Program-made: the position numbers and the translations under genes
In this document: positions 6,041 to 13,390 of the stretch, one piece after another
Position numbering within the stretch: position 1 is the stretch's first letter
Layout of the letters: every line of letters begins with the position of its first letter
Origin: Ramicandelaber brevisporus
Lineage: Eukaryota > Kickxellomycota > Ramicandelaberales > Ramicandelaberaceae
Length of the DNA stretch: 13,817 nt
NCBI GenBank assembly: GCA_025201865.1
Contig: MU602844.1
Coordinates: forward strand, 28,390 to 42,206
Direction of reading: 5' to 3'
Notes under the pieces: generated by a model
The model's database searches: none
Told to the model about the DNA's origin: nothing
The model's input: the letters and a program-made list of their open reading frames with translations, nothing else

Positions 6041-8080
6041 ATGTCGACCGTGAAGATCAAGACAGAACCAGCAGCAACAACAGCAGCAGCAGCAGTCGAC
6101 TTGCAAGTCAAGCTCGAGCAGAGTCTTTCTACAACAGCTGATATCAAACTCGAGCAGCACTCTTCAAACATTGACACCAAAGTCGAGCCTGGTTCAGATG
6201 CTGACAGCGAAGAAGGCGAGGAAGGCCATATCAAATCTGAGAGTAGCGATGATGACGATGAAGACACCAACCAGTTCACATTAACTCCAAGAAAGCAGCA
6301 GCGGTTCGTCTGCAAGCATCCTGGATGTGGTCGCAGCTTCAATTCTACCAGCCAGCTGAAAATGCATCATAACGAGCACAAACTCCAAACAGAACTCAAG
6401 ATGTATAGCAAGATATACACTCTAACTCGACAATCGTTAAGTGATCGGTGGCAATGTCCTATTCCGGCTTGTGAGGCGACATACAAAACAGTTGACGGCT
6501 TACGTAAGCATATACGAAAGGGTCATGGTAATGCTGTGAAGCTGCAACAGCAACCTCAGGAACACCATCCTCCAGCTCGGATTTCTCAGTGCAAGGTTTA
6601 TTTCTTTGGTGTGGATGACTTTTACGTAGCTAGTGCTCGCTGTGGCTATCATAATACTATTGGAGTGTTCATTTGTTACGAATGTATGTTAGTACCAGAA
6701 TGTCCGCTAACTCATTTACAGCAAAAGCACGCATATGATGAGAAGTCGATTGATAACTCTGCTCTGCCAGACAGTGCAGTGGCTGTGAATGCTAATCCCA
6801 ATATCAACCAGCACACCAGCAACCCACATCTTGCATCAGCAATTAGCCGACCATATTGGCAGCATCACTATATTGTTAGAGGTTGGCTATGTGTTACATC
6901 CGATTGCAGATATTTTTGCTACCCTGATGATCGTAAATCTGCTCACAGAAAAAAAGTTCATCAAGGCGAACAAATGTCGACAGTTCCAGCACTCTTACTA
7001 CGTCTTGCGTATACCAAAGCATATACCTCATGCTTTCTCATCACTCGCATTGACCAAACAAGCGACGCTGTCACAACAAATTGTAACACAGTGAGCCAGC
7101 ACAAACTCGACTCCAGCCACAGCGAATTGGATGCTCAAGATGAGAATGGTGATGGTGTCGAACAGAATGGAACTACAGATGAATCCAATCAGAAACGACA
7201 GTTCACTTGCCGTTATGATAACTGCAGGCGTATATTCAACTCAGCTGCTCAATTTTACGTGCATCGGCGTGATCACACACTTGAAGATGTGATGAATGTA
7301 TATGGTACAACTTACATTCTTACTCGTCAGTCGTTAGACGATGGATGGGCATGTCCGATTCCAGATTGTGAAACAATGCACAAAAATATTGATGCTTTTC
7401 GTCACCATATTAAAAGTGCTCATTACACATTGGTGAAACAAAAACGTGCTGGTGGTGAAAACGACAATAGTCAACAGCAGCAACAAGCTATCAAAAGGAG
7501 ACAATCTACCATTTGCTATCTAAAGGTGAATGATTTTTGCACTGGTGGTACTAGATGTGGTTATCACACTACGACTGGATTGTTCATATGCTATGAATGT
7601 CGGTTAGTGCCAGAGTGTCTACTCACACACTTGCAACAGAAGCATGGGTGTGAAGAGAAATCGATTGATAACTCTGCTCTGCCAGAAAGTGCTAGGATTA
7701 CTGGAAGCGATCCCAATATCAATCAACACACCAGCAACCCACATCTCGCGGCAGCAATTAGCCAATCAAGTCAACCGCAGCATCCAGATATAATAAAAGG
7801 TTGGCTATGTGTTACATCCGATTGTGGTTATATTGGCTACTCGTTTTATAATAAATTTGATCATAAAAAGAACATTCATCAGAGTGAACAAATAACAACA
7901 GCCCCTGCATTGGTGCTGCGGTTACTATATGCCAAAGTACGATATTCGTGCTTTCTCATTGCTCGATTGGACACAGCCACCAACATCAGTGCCAACTTGA
8001 ATTGTTCGATGAGTCAGTTCAAAAGCGAGTATGATGACGACGATGGTGATGAATTAGTGTTGAGTGATTACAGTGATTAA
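6041..8080 (+). CDS. Duplicated multi-zinc-finger protein with sumoylation-motif N-terminus
   Basis: A 679-residue single-exon product. Residues 1-85 are disordered and carry ΨKxE motifs, then an acidic SEEGEEG...SDDDDED stretch. Residues about 89-339 and 388-645 are two copies of one module (offset 299-306). Each copy has four zinc-finger-like units with intact ligands: CX4CX12HX3H (C91/C390), CPIPxC with CX4CX12HX4H (C139/C438), CX2CX9HX4H in ICYEC...THLQQKH (C212/C517), and CX4CX12HX4H in WLCVTSDC (C284/C590). Conserved linkers include KSIDNSALP and NINQHTSNPHLA. The C-terminus is acidic (FKSEYDDDDGDE). This suggests a nuclear DNA- or RNA-binding regulator, or a domesticated transposon-derived protein; function is inference. 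The third finger resembles, from memory, the C2H2-like fingers of DUF3505-type fungal proteins. The gene is AT-richer than its neighbours, especially PEP4. Confidence 0.8.
   Translation: MSTVKIKTEPAATTAAAAVDLQVKLEQSLSTTADIKLEQHSSNIDTKVEPGSDADSEEGEEGHIKSESSDDDDEDTNQFTLTPRKQQRFVCKHPGCGRSFNSTSQLKMHHNEHKLQTELKMYSKIYTLTRQSLSDRWQCPIPACEATYKTVDGLRKHIRKGHGNAVKLQQQPQEHHPPARISQCKVYFFGVDDFYVASARCGYHNTIGVFICYECMLVPECPLTHLQQKHAYDEKSIDNSALPDSAVAVNANPNINQHTSNPHLASAISRPYWQHHYIVRGWLCVTSDCRYFCYPDDRKSAHRKKVHQGEQMSTVPALLLRLAYTKAYTSCFLITRIDQTSDAVTTNCNTVSQHKLDSSHSELDAQDENGDGVEQNGTTDESNQKRQFTCRYDNCRRIFNSAAQFYVHRRDHTLEDVMNVYGTTYILTRQSLDDGWACPIPDCETMHKNIDAFRHHIKSAHYTLVKQKRAGGENDNSQQQQQAIKRRQSTICYLKVNDFCTGGTRCGYHTTTGLFICYECRLVPECLLTHLQQKHGCEEKSIDNSALPESARITGSDPNINQHTSNPHLAAAISQSSQPQHPDIIKGWLCVTSDCGYIGYSFYNKFDHKKNIHQSEQITTAPALVLRLLYAKVRYSCFLIARLDTATNISANLNCSMSQFKSEYDDDDGDELVLSDYSD
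6305..7975 (+). repeat. Intragenic tandem duplication, two copies of about 0.75 kb
   Basis: Copy 1 covers about 6305-7057 and copy 2 about 7202-7975, separated by a 145-bp acidic linker. Similarity is visible at DNA level and very uneven. Segments around 6740-6780 and 7658-7695, and around 6881-6906 and 7799-7824, are nearly or fully identical, while the first finger and the region before the third finger are strongly diverged. Confidence 0.85.
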
Positions 8081-8399
8081 GACTACACCCATTAACTGGA
8101 AACAGTGATAGTATCTGCATAACTTCAATAGTTCTGCTTTGTTTCGATACGTCATACTGATGGTGAGCGTTTCCAAACTCGCAAATGCAGCAATAATCCC
8201 AAGCCACACATGAGGATGGCCAGAGAATCATTACACCGCAGTCGACGTGCAAATGATCATCGAGAGAATGTTGATGACGATGTCTTCAGATATCAATTAA
8301 GCGGTATGCACAAACTTTGCTTCTCGCTTTATTATTTATCAACTTTAATTCTTCAATTTTTTTTTATTCCTCTTTCATTTGCTCCAGATCTTGCACGAG
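8081..8399 (+). other. Spacer with zinc-finger gene 3'UTR and TOM5-like 5' leader
   Basis: The first part presumably holds the zinc-finger transcript's end and the TOM5-like promoter. I see no coding exon: the ATGs at 8212 and later open frames that do not join the TOM5-like frame after splicing. The right part contains the probable leader intron listed separately. Confidence 0.4.
8304..8387 (+). other. Probable 5'UTR intron of TOM5-like gene
   Basis: An 84-nt GT...AG element: donor GTATGC at 8304, a long T-rich tract at about 8335-8383 (nine T in a row near 8357-8365) and acceptor CTCCAG at 8385-8387, twelve nucleotides before the ATG at 8400. The composition is typical of an intron. Splicing would leave the start codon intact, so the intron is placed in the leader. 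Confidence 0.6.
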
Positions 8400-8555
8400 A
8401 TGTTCAATTTTGCGCCACCAAAGCCAACCGAGGCCGAGCGCCGTGCGATGCGCGAGAACACAAAGTCTACCCTGCGCACCTTTGTTGGCGTTGCACTGGC
8501 TTTGCACTACGGTCCAGCTCTGATCGACTTCCTGTCAACCACTTTTGCCAAATAA
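8400..8555 (+). CDS. TOM5: Tom5-like small subunit of the mitochondrial outer-membrane translocase
   Basis: This 51-residue ORF starts MFNFAPPKPTEAERRAMREN and ends HYGPALIDFLSTTFAK. Fungal Tom5 proteins have this plan: an MFG/MFN start, a short proline-rich piece, a charged helix (here about residues 10-27), and one C-terminal membrane helix (about 28-46) with a proline in the middle. Tom5 is a tail-anchored subunit of the TOM complex that helps pass precursors from receptors to the Tom40 pore. The ATG follows the acceptor of a probable leader intron. The stop codon overlaps an AATAAA (8551-8556), a possible polyadenylation signal. It converges on RAD23. Another small TOM subunit such as Tom6 is the main alternative; the identification rests on pattern and length. 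Confidence 0.7.
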   Translation: MFNFAPPKPTEAERRAMRENTKSTLRTFVGVALALHYGPALIDFLSTTFAK

Positions 8556-8730
8556 AACAACAGTTTGACCCAAAATTTCTTAGGGTGACATTTCCCCGAG
8601 GAGCTTGCCAGTTCGAGTCAGATAGACTAAAAAGAAGTATACTATTGAAAGAATTAGTTTTAAATCAAAGAAAAGGAGAGAGAGAGAGAGAGTTACTAAT
8701 GCCTACTTAGTTACTAACTTACTAACTTAA
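8556..8730. other. Convergent 3' spacer between TOM5-like gene and RAD23
   Basis: These 175 bp separate two converging genes. They contain an AG/GA microsatellite (about 8673-8691) and an imperfect 8-bp repeat TTACTAAC (about 8711-8726). Both transcripts probably end here and may overlap. Confidence 0.5.
8673..8691. repeat. (GA)n microsatellite
   Basis: About eight to nine AG dinucleotides in a row in the 3' spacer between two convergent genes. Confidence 0.7.
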
Positions 8731-8734
8731 TTAC
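8711..8734. repeat. 8-bp tandem repeat TTACTAAC
   Basis: Two exact copies (8711-8718, 8719-8726) followed by a degenerate third copy (TTAATTAC) that runs over the RAD23 stop codon. Each contains TACTAAC on the plus strand, the classical yeast branch-point sequence, but no intron is evident. Confidence 0.6.
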
Positions 8735-10065
8735 TGATCAAAATCATCATCACCATTCTCAAACAGATAGTTGGCGGCCAATTCCTCGTTCTGATCGCAT
8801 GCAAAATAAGCCTGAACAACCATTTCACGCGAGAATCCCAGAGCCATCAGACGCTCAATCGCAGCGCGCTGCTCCTCTGTCACAGTAATGTACTGACGAC
8901 CTCCATGTCCACCGGCAGCTCCTGGCGCATCACCTTCGTCCTCATCCATCGACTCAAAATCTTCATATTCGCCTTCCAAACCTTCCATTGTGGCATCGGC
9001 GGCACCGCGAGCTGGAGCGGCGAGACCCAAGTGCTGCAAAAATTGGCGACGGTTGGTCATGATGAATTGAGCAAGGTCTGGTCTTTCGGCGGCGAGCTGT
9101 TCGAGCATTGGGACGAGCATAGCTGGGTTCTCGTGAACAATGGTGCGGATTTGCTGGAATTGCTCGGTGGCAATCAGCTCTTCCATTGTAAAGTTGCCAG
9201 CAGCTTGAGCACCACCAGCAGCGCCACCGGTACGAGCACGTGCCTGCTCAGCTTGCTGGAACAGATTGCCGCCACCACCACCACCACCAGGAGCAGCAGC
9301 GGGAGCCTGTGGCTGTACTACCTGAGTAGATTGCGGACGGTTGGCTTGAGTTTGAGCAACTGGAACTGCAGTTGGCTCTGGAGCAGCAGCAGCGGCAGCA
9401 GCCATCTCGCGTTCAATGTGCTCAGGAATGCCGGTAAACAAATATTCCGCAGCACGGTCGGGATTGTTGTAGCTTGCACGCATGGCAGCTGCAACTTGCT
9501 CACGCTGGAATCCCATCTCCATCAGATTTGCAACCGCGAGTTCATATGCAGAGCCGCGAACGATGGAGTTTGGATCGAATGCTGGAGGTGGCTCGGTTGT
9601 CGCAACAGACTCAGCGGCAGCGGCAGTAGAAGCAGCTGGAGCAGTGGCAATGTTTGCAGTTGGAGTGGACTCGACCGCAGGCTGCTTTTCTGAAGATGCA
9701 GCGGCTGCCTTGACTGGTGCTGGAGGTGGCTCAGTAGCCGTTGTTGTAGTGCTGGTTGTCGACTCTGAAGCTTTGCTGGCTGCAGGTGGAGCTGGAGTAG
9801 ATGGCGTCGCAGCAGGAGCAACAGGGGCAGCGCCAGGCTTTGGCTTGCTGAGCATCAGGACAAAGAACTTTGTGTCCTCGATCTTCGACTCTGCCAAGGT
9901 CTGCCCGTCATTGAGGACTTTGCCGCCGCAAATCAGCTTCATCAAGTCGGCAGGTGCGCCAACCTGAGGCACGAGGAGCTCTTTTACCTGAGCGATCGTG
10001 GTAGTCAACTCGGCGTCGACTGTGTAAACGTCCTTCTTTAACGTCTTAACCGCAACCTTTACCAT
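8731..10065 (-). CDS. RAD23: RAD23, UBL-UBA proteasome shuttle and DNA repair factor
   Basis: The 444-residue product starts at the first ATG of the frame ([20 protein letters not shown]). Domain order is the full Rad23 plan: ubiquitin-like domain 1-74 ([14 protein letters not shown] at 44-57), an Ala/Pro/Thr/Ser linker, UBA1 about 163-213 ([13 protein letters not shown]...[10 protein letters not shown]), an Ala-rich linker with Gly7 at 260-266, the XPC/Rad4-binding STI1-like domain about 292-347 ([19 protein letters not shown]), an acidic stretch ([16 protein letters not shown]), and UBA2 about 393-436 ([14 protein letters not shown]...AANYLFEN). Rad23 delivers ubiquitinated proteins to the proteasome and stabilises Rad4 in nucleotide excision repair. 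UBA2 ends eight residues before the C-terminus, as in relatives. No introns. Confidence 0.97.
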   Translation of the reverse strand: MVKVAVKTLKKDVYTVDAELTTTIAQVKELLVPQVGAPADLMKLICGGKVLNDGQTLAESKIEDTKFFVLMLSKPKPGAAPVAPAATPSTPAPPAASKASESTTSTTTTATEPPPAPVKAAAASSEKQPAVESTPTANIATAPAASTAAAAESVATTEPPPAFDPNSIVRGSAYELAVANLMEMGFQREQVAAAMRASYNNPDRAAEYLFTGIPEHIEREMAAAAAAAPEPTAVPVAQTQANRPQSTQVVQPQAPAAAPGGGGGGGNLFQQAEQARARTGGAAGGAQAAGNFTMEELIATEQFQQIRTIVHENPAMLVPMLEQLAAERPDLAQFIMTNRRQFLQHLGLAAPARGAADATMEGLEGEYEDFESMDEDEGDAPGAAGGHGGRQYITVTEEQRAAIERLMALGFSREMVVQAYFACDQNEELAANYLFENGDDDFDQ

Positions 10066-10360
10066 CGTGGTAGTCTCGTTTGTCTGTCGTTTGTCGCTTG
10101 TTGGTGTCGTTTGTTGGTGTCGTTGTTGAATCAAAAAAGTGCTGTCGACAAAGAGGTCAAAAGTCAAGAAACAAACTGCGACGCGTAATTTATTGGGGGC
10201 ATTTGCCAGCAAGGTTGGACAACCCAACTGACCGCAGTCAACGTGGTAACATTGTGGCTTGTATCCAGAATCAACAGGCAAGAATCAAAAGGATCAAGAG
10301 GAACATGAGAGTAAAGTGTCGAGAGTACTTTAAAGGTAAAGGTAAATGTAATAATTAATA
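10066..10360 (-). promoter_or_regulatory. RAD23 promoter and 3' region of the coiled-coil gene
   Basis: This 295-bp gap lies between two tandem minus-strand genes. Just upstream of the RAD23 ATG the minus strand is a CAA/ACAAACGACACC-rich leader (10070-10130) with a repeated ACACCAACAA unit. A GCTGGCAAA on the minus strand at 10202-10210 differs by one base from the Rpn4-bound PACE element. The left-hand AT-rich stretch 10335-10360 is the 3'UTR of the gene upstream. Confidence 0.4.
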
Positions 10361-13015
10361 TTAAGAGTAAATGGGCTGTCTAAAAGCAGATGACGAGGAA
10401 GAAGGCGATGATGATGAGGAGGGTCGTGCAGATGACATTGCGGGCAAGGCAGGCGGCATCATTCGACTATCGTCAAGACTGGGCCGAGTTGTAGGAGATG
10501 ACGCTGATGGCGTGGTTGATGGCGGCCGCCATAATAAGTCTTCAGTAATAGAATCTCCTGAGCTGATGTTGCCTGCTTTGACTGGATCGATATCAAAGCT
10601 TGATCTTGCTGAGGATGCAAGGTCAGTTCGAGGTCTGAGAGGAACTGCTGATCGAAGAGACTGCCGCTGGAGGGATGCCATTGATGAAGAAGCAGATGCA
10701 GCACGGGGAGAGTCAGGTGCTGGTTCAGCCATGCCACCACCACCACCACCACCACCACCACCACTACCACCACCATTGGAGCCAAATTGTAGAGAGGGCA
10801 GCTGCAGTGTGACTGGATGAGTGGGCGAAGTTGGCGATAGAGGGCTTGTGGCAGATGAGGCAGAAGCATTCAGAGTTCTCGTGTAGCTAAATCTCACATT
10901 CTCCTCGTCCAAGCTTGATCTTGTTGAACTGTATCCTGCGTGGTGTCTAATTGCACTTGATCTCTTTAGTGCTCCACTACTATTGATATTGCTACCACCA
11001 ATGCTGTTGTTGCTACCCAGTGGAGGATGATGCATTCTAGAGACTGGTTGGTGAGTGCTGGTGTTAACAGAGGACACACTTGTCGATCTTCCCACCTTTT
11101 GAGCCAGTAATTCATGGCCCTGGCTCACTGAGGGTCTTCTGACCATTTCCTTTAGCTTCTGTTCCTCTGTTGCTGGTTTACCAATTTCACCAGTGTCTGA
11201 TACTGCTGCACAGATTGCATACACTCCATTCAATTCATTTCCCAGCAAGAAGATGGATTCATTAATGCTGCTGCACAGCTGGTGGGATTTAAGCTCGGCC
11301 CTTCTTCTATCTGACACTGCCTTTTGATACTGCATTTCAATGTAACTGGCATCATCTTCGTCCTGAACAAATCTCTCTGATACTCTGCGCTTTGCACTGC
11401 TTGCGGTTTGTCTTCGCTGGTGACGCAATCTTCTTCTCTCCGCATCAACTTCATCATCATCATCATTGGCATCATTGTCGTCGTTTGAAGTAAGACCGCC
11501 ACTAGTAGATTTTGGAGGCAATGGCGGATGTGGCATTCCTAGACTGGCCAATAATTGTTTATAATGATCAACCAAATCCTGCTGTATTGTGATTTCGTTT
11601 ACTAACTGCTCCACCTTTTCAACATGAGCTTGTTTGATTGCAGCCAGTTCTGATCTATGATTGCTTTTCATTTTCTGAATAATTCTTTCATATTCTGCCA
11701 CTGTTTCTCGCTGAATTCTTTCCTGCTGTGCCAATGTCTTATCCGTCTTATCTGTCTTATCTGTCTTTTCCATCTTTTCTATTGATTGAATGTGATCGCT
11801 TGACATGCTAGATTTCGATTTGACTTTTACTGCATTGTTATTGCCGCTACTGTACTGTCCACTGTCTGATGATGCTATACTCGGAACCAATTTACGCAGC
11901 GATGATTGTCCTATATTGGCGCTGCTTTGGTGATTCAGTACATGTCCACTGCTGCTGTTTAACTGAGGTGGACCAGGTGATGAGGCTCTTCCTGGCAACT
12001 CGAGAGATGACATTGATGCATTGGCCAATTGTCCAATATTCGACAGCGAACTTACTGATGCTAACGTGGCTGAATCAATGTTATTAAATTGATAGAGTCT
12101 GTCAATTGTCGGTGATTGATTGGCAATATATCTCTTTTCAGATGATGAATTGCTAAATGTGTTTAGAGCCATCTCCATATTCAGTGCCAATCTCTGTTGG
12201 TGAGAGCCAGTTCCTGATGATATGCTTGATATTGGCGTACGTGTCAGTGTTTTGGACGCTCTTGCACTTCCGTGAGGTGACGCAGGCAATGACCGCGGTA
12301 ACTGAAGCTGATGTTGAGATATATTTGGTTCTTCCTCAATCAGTGCTTGCAATCTTCCCGACGATCTTCTTCGATGTCCAATACTGTTATTCATGTTATC
12401 TGGATGTGAGGTAGTTTGTTGCATTGAAGGCAATAACTGGTGTGAATTGGATTTAAACTGCTTTACTCTATCCATATCAATATCGCTATAATCACTGTCT
12501 TCAACTCCAGCTCCAGCTCCAGCTGCAGCTCCAACTCCATTTCTCACATTATCTGCTTCCAATAGCAAGTCTACTATATCAGCACTGTTCGATGTCTTTG
12601 ATGCAATATTCCCTTTGAGTCTATTACTGTTACTGTTACTGTTACTGTTATTGTTACTGCCGCCATTGATGTCGTTTGATCGCAATGAAGGCAAAGGGTC
12701 AACAAACAAATTCGACACTGCCATTCCAGTATCCGCACTACCTCTCCGAACACGATCGCTCTCTAAACCACCGCCTACCGCTTGACTAGAGCTCAGCTTG
12801 GGCGAATCCTCCAGTTTCAACCCTTGTCGCCGCCGTCTTCCGCCTCGCGATTTGACTGCTGAAGGTGAATCAACGTCGCTTTCTGCGGCTGCAGCGTCTC
12901 TTCTACGCTGCCTTCTGTGCTGGCTACGAACGTGTTCTGGTGTCATCTCGCGAGTGTTATTACCGTTGCTGCTGTTACTGCCACCACTGTACTGCTGTCG
13001 GTCATCGCTCTGCAT
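10361..13015 (-). CDS. Low-complexity coiled-coil protein, unrecognised
   Basis: An uninterrupted 884-residue frame from ATG at 13015. I do not recognise the family. Residues 1-410 are Ser/Asn/Arg-rich and probably disordered, with an RRQRRR basic patch (34-39), RGGRRRR near 57-62, an alternating SN run at 124-130, and short motifs such as VDLLLEAD (148-155). Three TDK repeats (418-426) lead into a coiled coil about 427-490 (ERIIQKMKSNHRSELAAIKQ...VEQLVNEITIQQDLVDHYKQ). A PHPPLPPKS proline motif (495-503), an acidic stretch (511-525) and a second helical segment (557-605, ending SIFLLGNELNGVYAICAAV) follow. The C-terminal third is Ser/Pro/Gly-rich with Gly10 at 752-761. Many R-x-x-S sites (RRRSS, RRPSVS, KRSS, TRSSLD) suggest phosphorylation and 14-3-3 binding. 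A cytoskeletal or polarity scaffold is possible; this is inference. Confidence 0.8.
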   Translation of the reverse strand: MQSDDRQQYSGGSNSSNGNNTREMTPEHVRSQHRRQRRRDAAAAESDVDSPSAVKSRGGRRRRQGLKLEDSPKLSSSQAVGGGLESDRVRRGSADTGMAVSNLFVDPLPSLRSNDINGGSNNNSNSNSNSNRLKGNIASKTSNSADIVDLLLEADNVRNGVGAAAGAGAGVEDSDYSDIDMDRVKQFKSNSHQLLPSMQQTTSHPDNMNNSIGHRRRSSGRLQALIEEEPNISQHQLQLPRSLPASPHGSARASKTLTRTPISSISSGTGSHQQRLALNMEMALNTFSNSSSEKRYIANQSPTIDRLYQFNNIDSATLASVSSLSNIGQLANASMSSLELPGRASSPGPPQLNSSSGHVLNHQSSANIGQSSLRKLVPSIASSDSGQYSSGNNNAVKVKSKSSMSSDHIQSIEKMEKTDKTDKTDKTLAQQERIQRETVAEYERIIQKMKSNHRSELAAIKQAHVEKVEQLVNEITIQQDLVDHYKQLLASLGMPHPPLPPKSTSGGLTSNDDNDANDDDDEVDAERRRLRHQRRQTASSAKRRVSERFVQDEDDASYIEMQYQKAVSDRRRAELKSHQLCSSINESIFLLGNELNGVYAICAAVSDTGEIGKPATEEQKLKEMVRRPSVSQGHELLAQKVGRSTSVSSVNTSTHQPVSRMHHPPLGSNNSIGGSNINSSGALKRSSAIRHHAGYSSTRSSLDEENVRFSYTRTLNASASSATSPLSPTSPTHPVTLQLPSLQFGSNGGGSGGGGGGGGGGMAEPAPDSPRAASASSSMASLQRQSLRSAVPLRPRTDLASSARSSFDIDPVKAGNISSGDSITEDLLWRPPSTTPSASSPTTRPSLDDSRMMPPALPAMSSARPSSSSSPSSSSSAFRQPIYS
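10736..10767. repeat. (CCA)n microsatellite encoding poly-Gly
   Basis: About ten CCA units on the plus strand. Read on minus they are GGT codons that give the Gly run at residues 752-761 of the coiled-coil protein. Confidence 0.75.
12619..12658. repeat. Hexanucleotide repeat encoding Ser-Asn
   Basis: A run of TTACTG units on the plus strand (CAGTAA on minus) gives the alternating Ser-Asn tract at residues 124-130 of the coiled-coil protein. The mixture of hexamer copies with one base change suggests slippage in place. Confidence 0.6.
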
Positions 13016-13390
13016 AGGTTGCGATTGCGTTGGTTACTCTTTGGACAAACAACAAAGCAAAAACAAAAACAAAAATAAATATAAAAGTCGTGTGTGTTGG
13101 ATTGTCAATCTAAATTTGGGTTGCGAATGAAACAGGGACCAACAGAATGACGGCATCCATCAAGGAACGGCGTCAAGAACATTCAGCCACAGAACACCTA
13201 CGCAGCAACTTCACGGCGATAGGTGGTGATAGCCAACTAGCATTGTGTAAATATAGGTCCTTTTCTTGTATACAACAAATGGATGCATGCATGCATGCAT
13301 TTGATTGGTTACTTTGCTGTCGTTTTAAATGCCGTCTTTTTCTCGTCTCAAGAAGGGTAGCTGTTTAAAGCATATCCGCGTCGCTACTAA
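13016..13390 (-). promoter_or_regulatory. Promoter/leader of the coiled-coil gene and 3' region of the next gene
   Basis: 375 bp without a convincing gene. On the minus strand a T-rich leader (TTTTTG repeats, 13056-13080) lies 40-70 nt before the start codon, with a TTATATTTATT stretch (about 13073-13083) that could act as a TATA element. At 13281-13299 there is a perfect (ATGC)n alternating repeat. The right part should hold the 3'UTR of the spliced gene. Confidence 0.45.
13281..13299. repeat. (ATGC)n palindromic repeat
   Basis: Four to five ATGC units in a row. The run is its own reverse complement and alternates purine and pyrimidine except at ATs; it contains overlapping CATGCATG sites. 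Confidence 0.7.

Noticed and set aside
8609-8622. GTTCGAGTC resembling a tRNA B box
   Set aside because: The flanking bases do not form a T-arm stem, and no A box or acceptor stem is present upstream.
8210-8710. 166-codon plus-strand frame through the TOM5-like gene
   Set aside because: It runs through an intron-like T-rich tract and is out of frame with the TOM5-like peptide, which has a better start, length and hydrophobic helix.
8905-9693. 262-codon plus-strand frame
   Set aside because: Antisense to RAD23, whose four domains are unmistakable; the product is low-complexity Ser/Trp/Gly.
10066-10281. Extension of RAD23 upstream of 10065
   Set aside because: No ATG in the added part, and the ubiquitin-like domain starts exactly at MVKV.
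10371-10820. 149-codon plus-strand frame with poly-Pro
   Set aside because: Antisense to the Ser/Gly-rich tail of the coiled-coil protein; arises from the CCA repeat.
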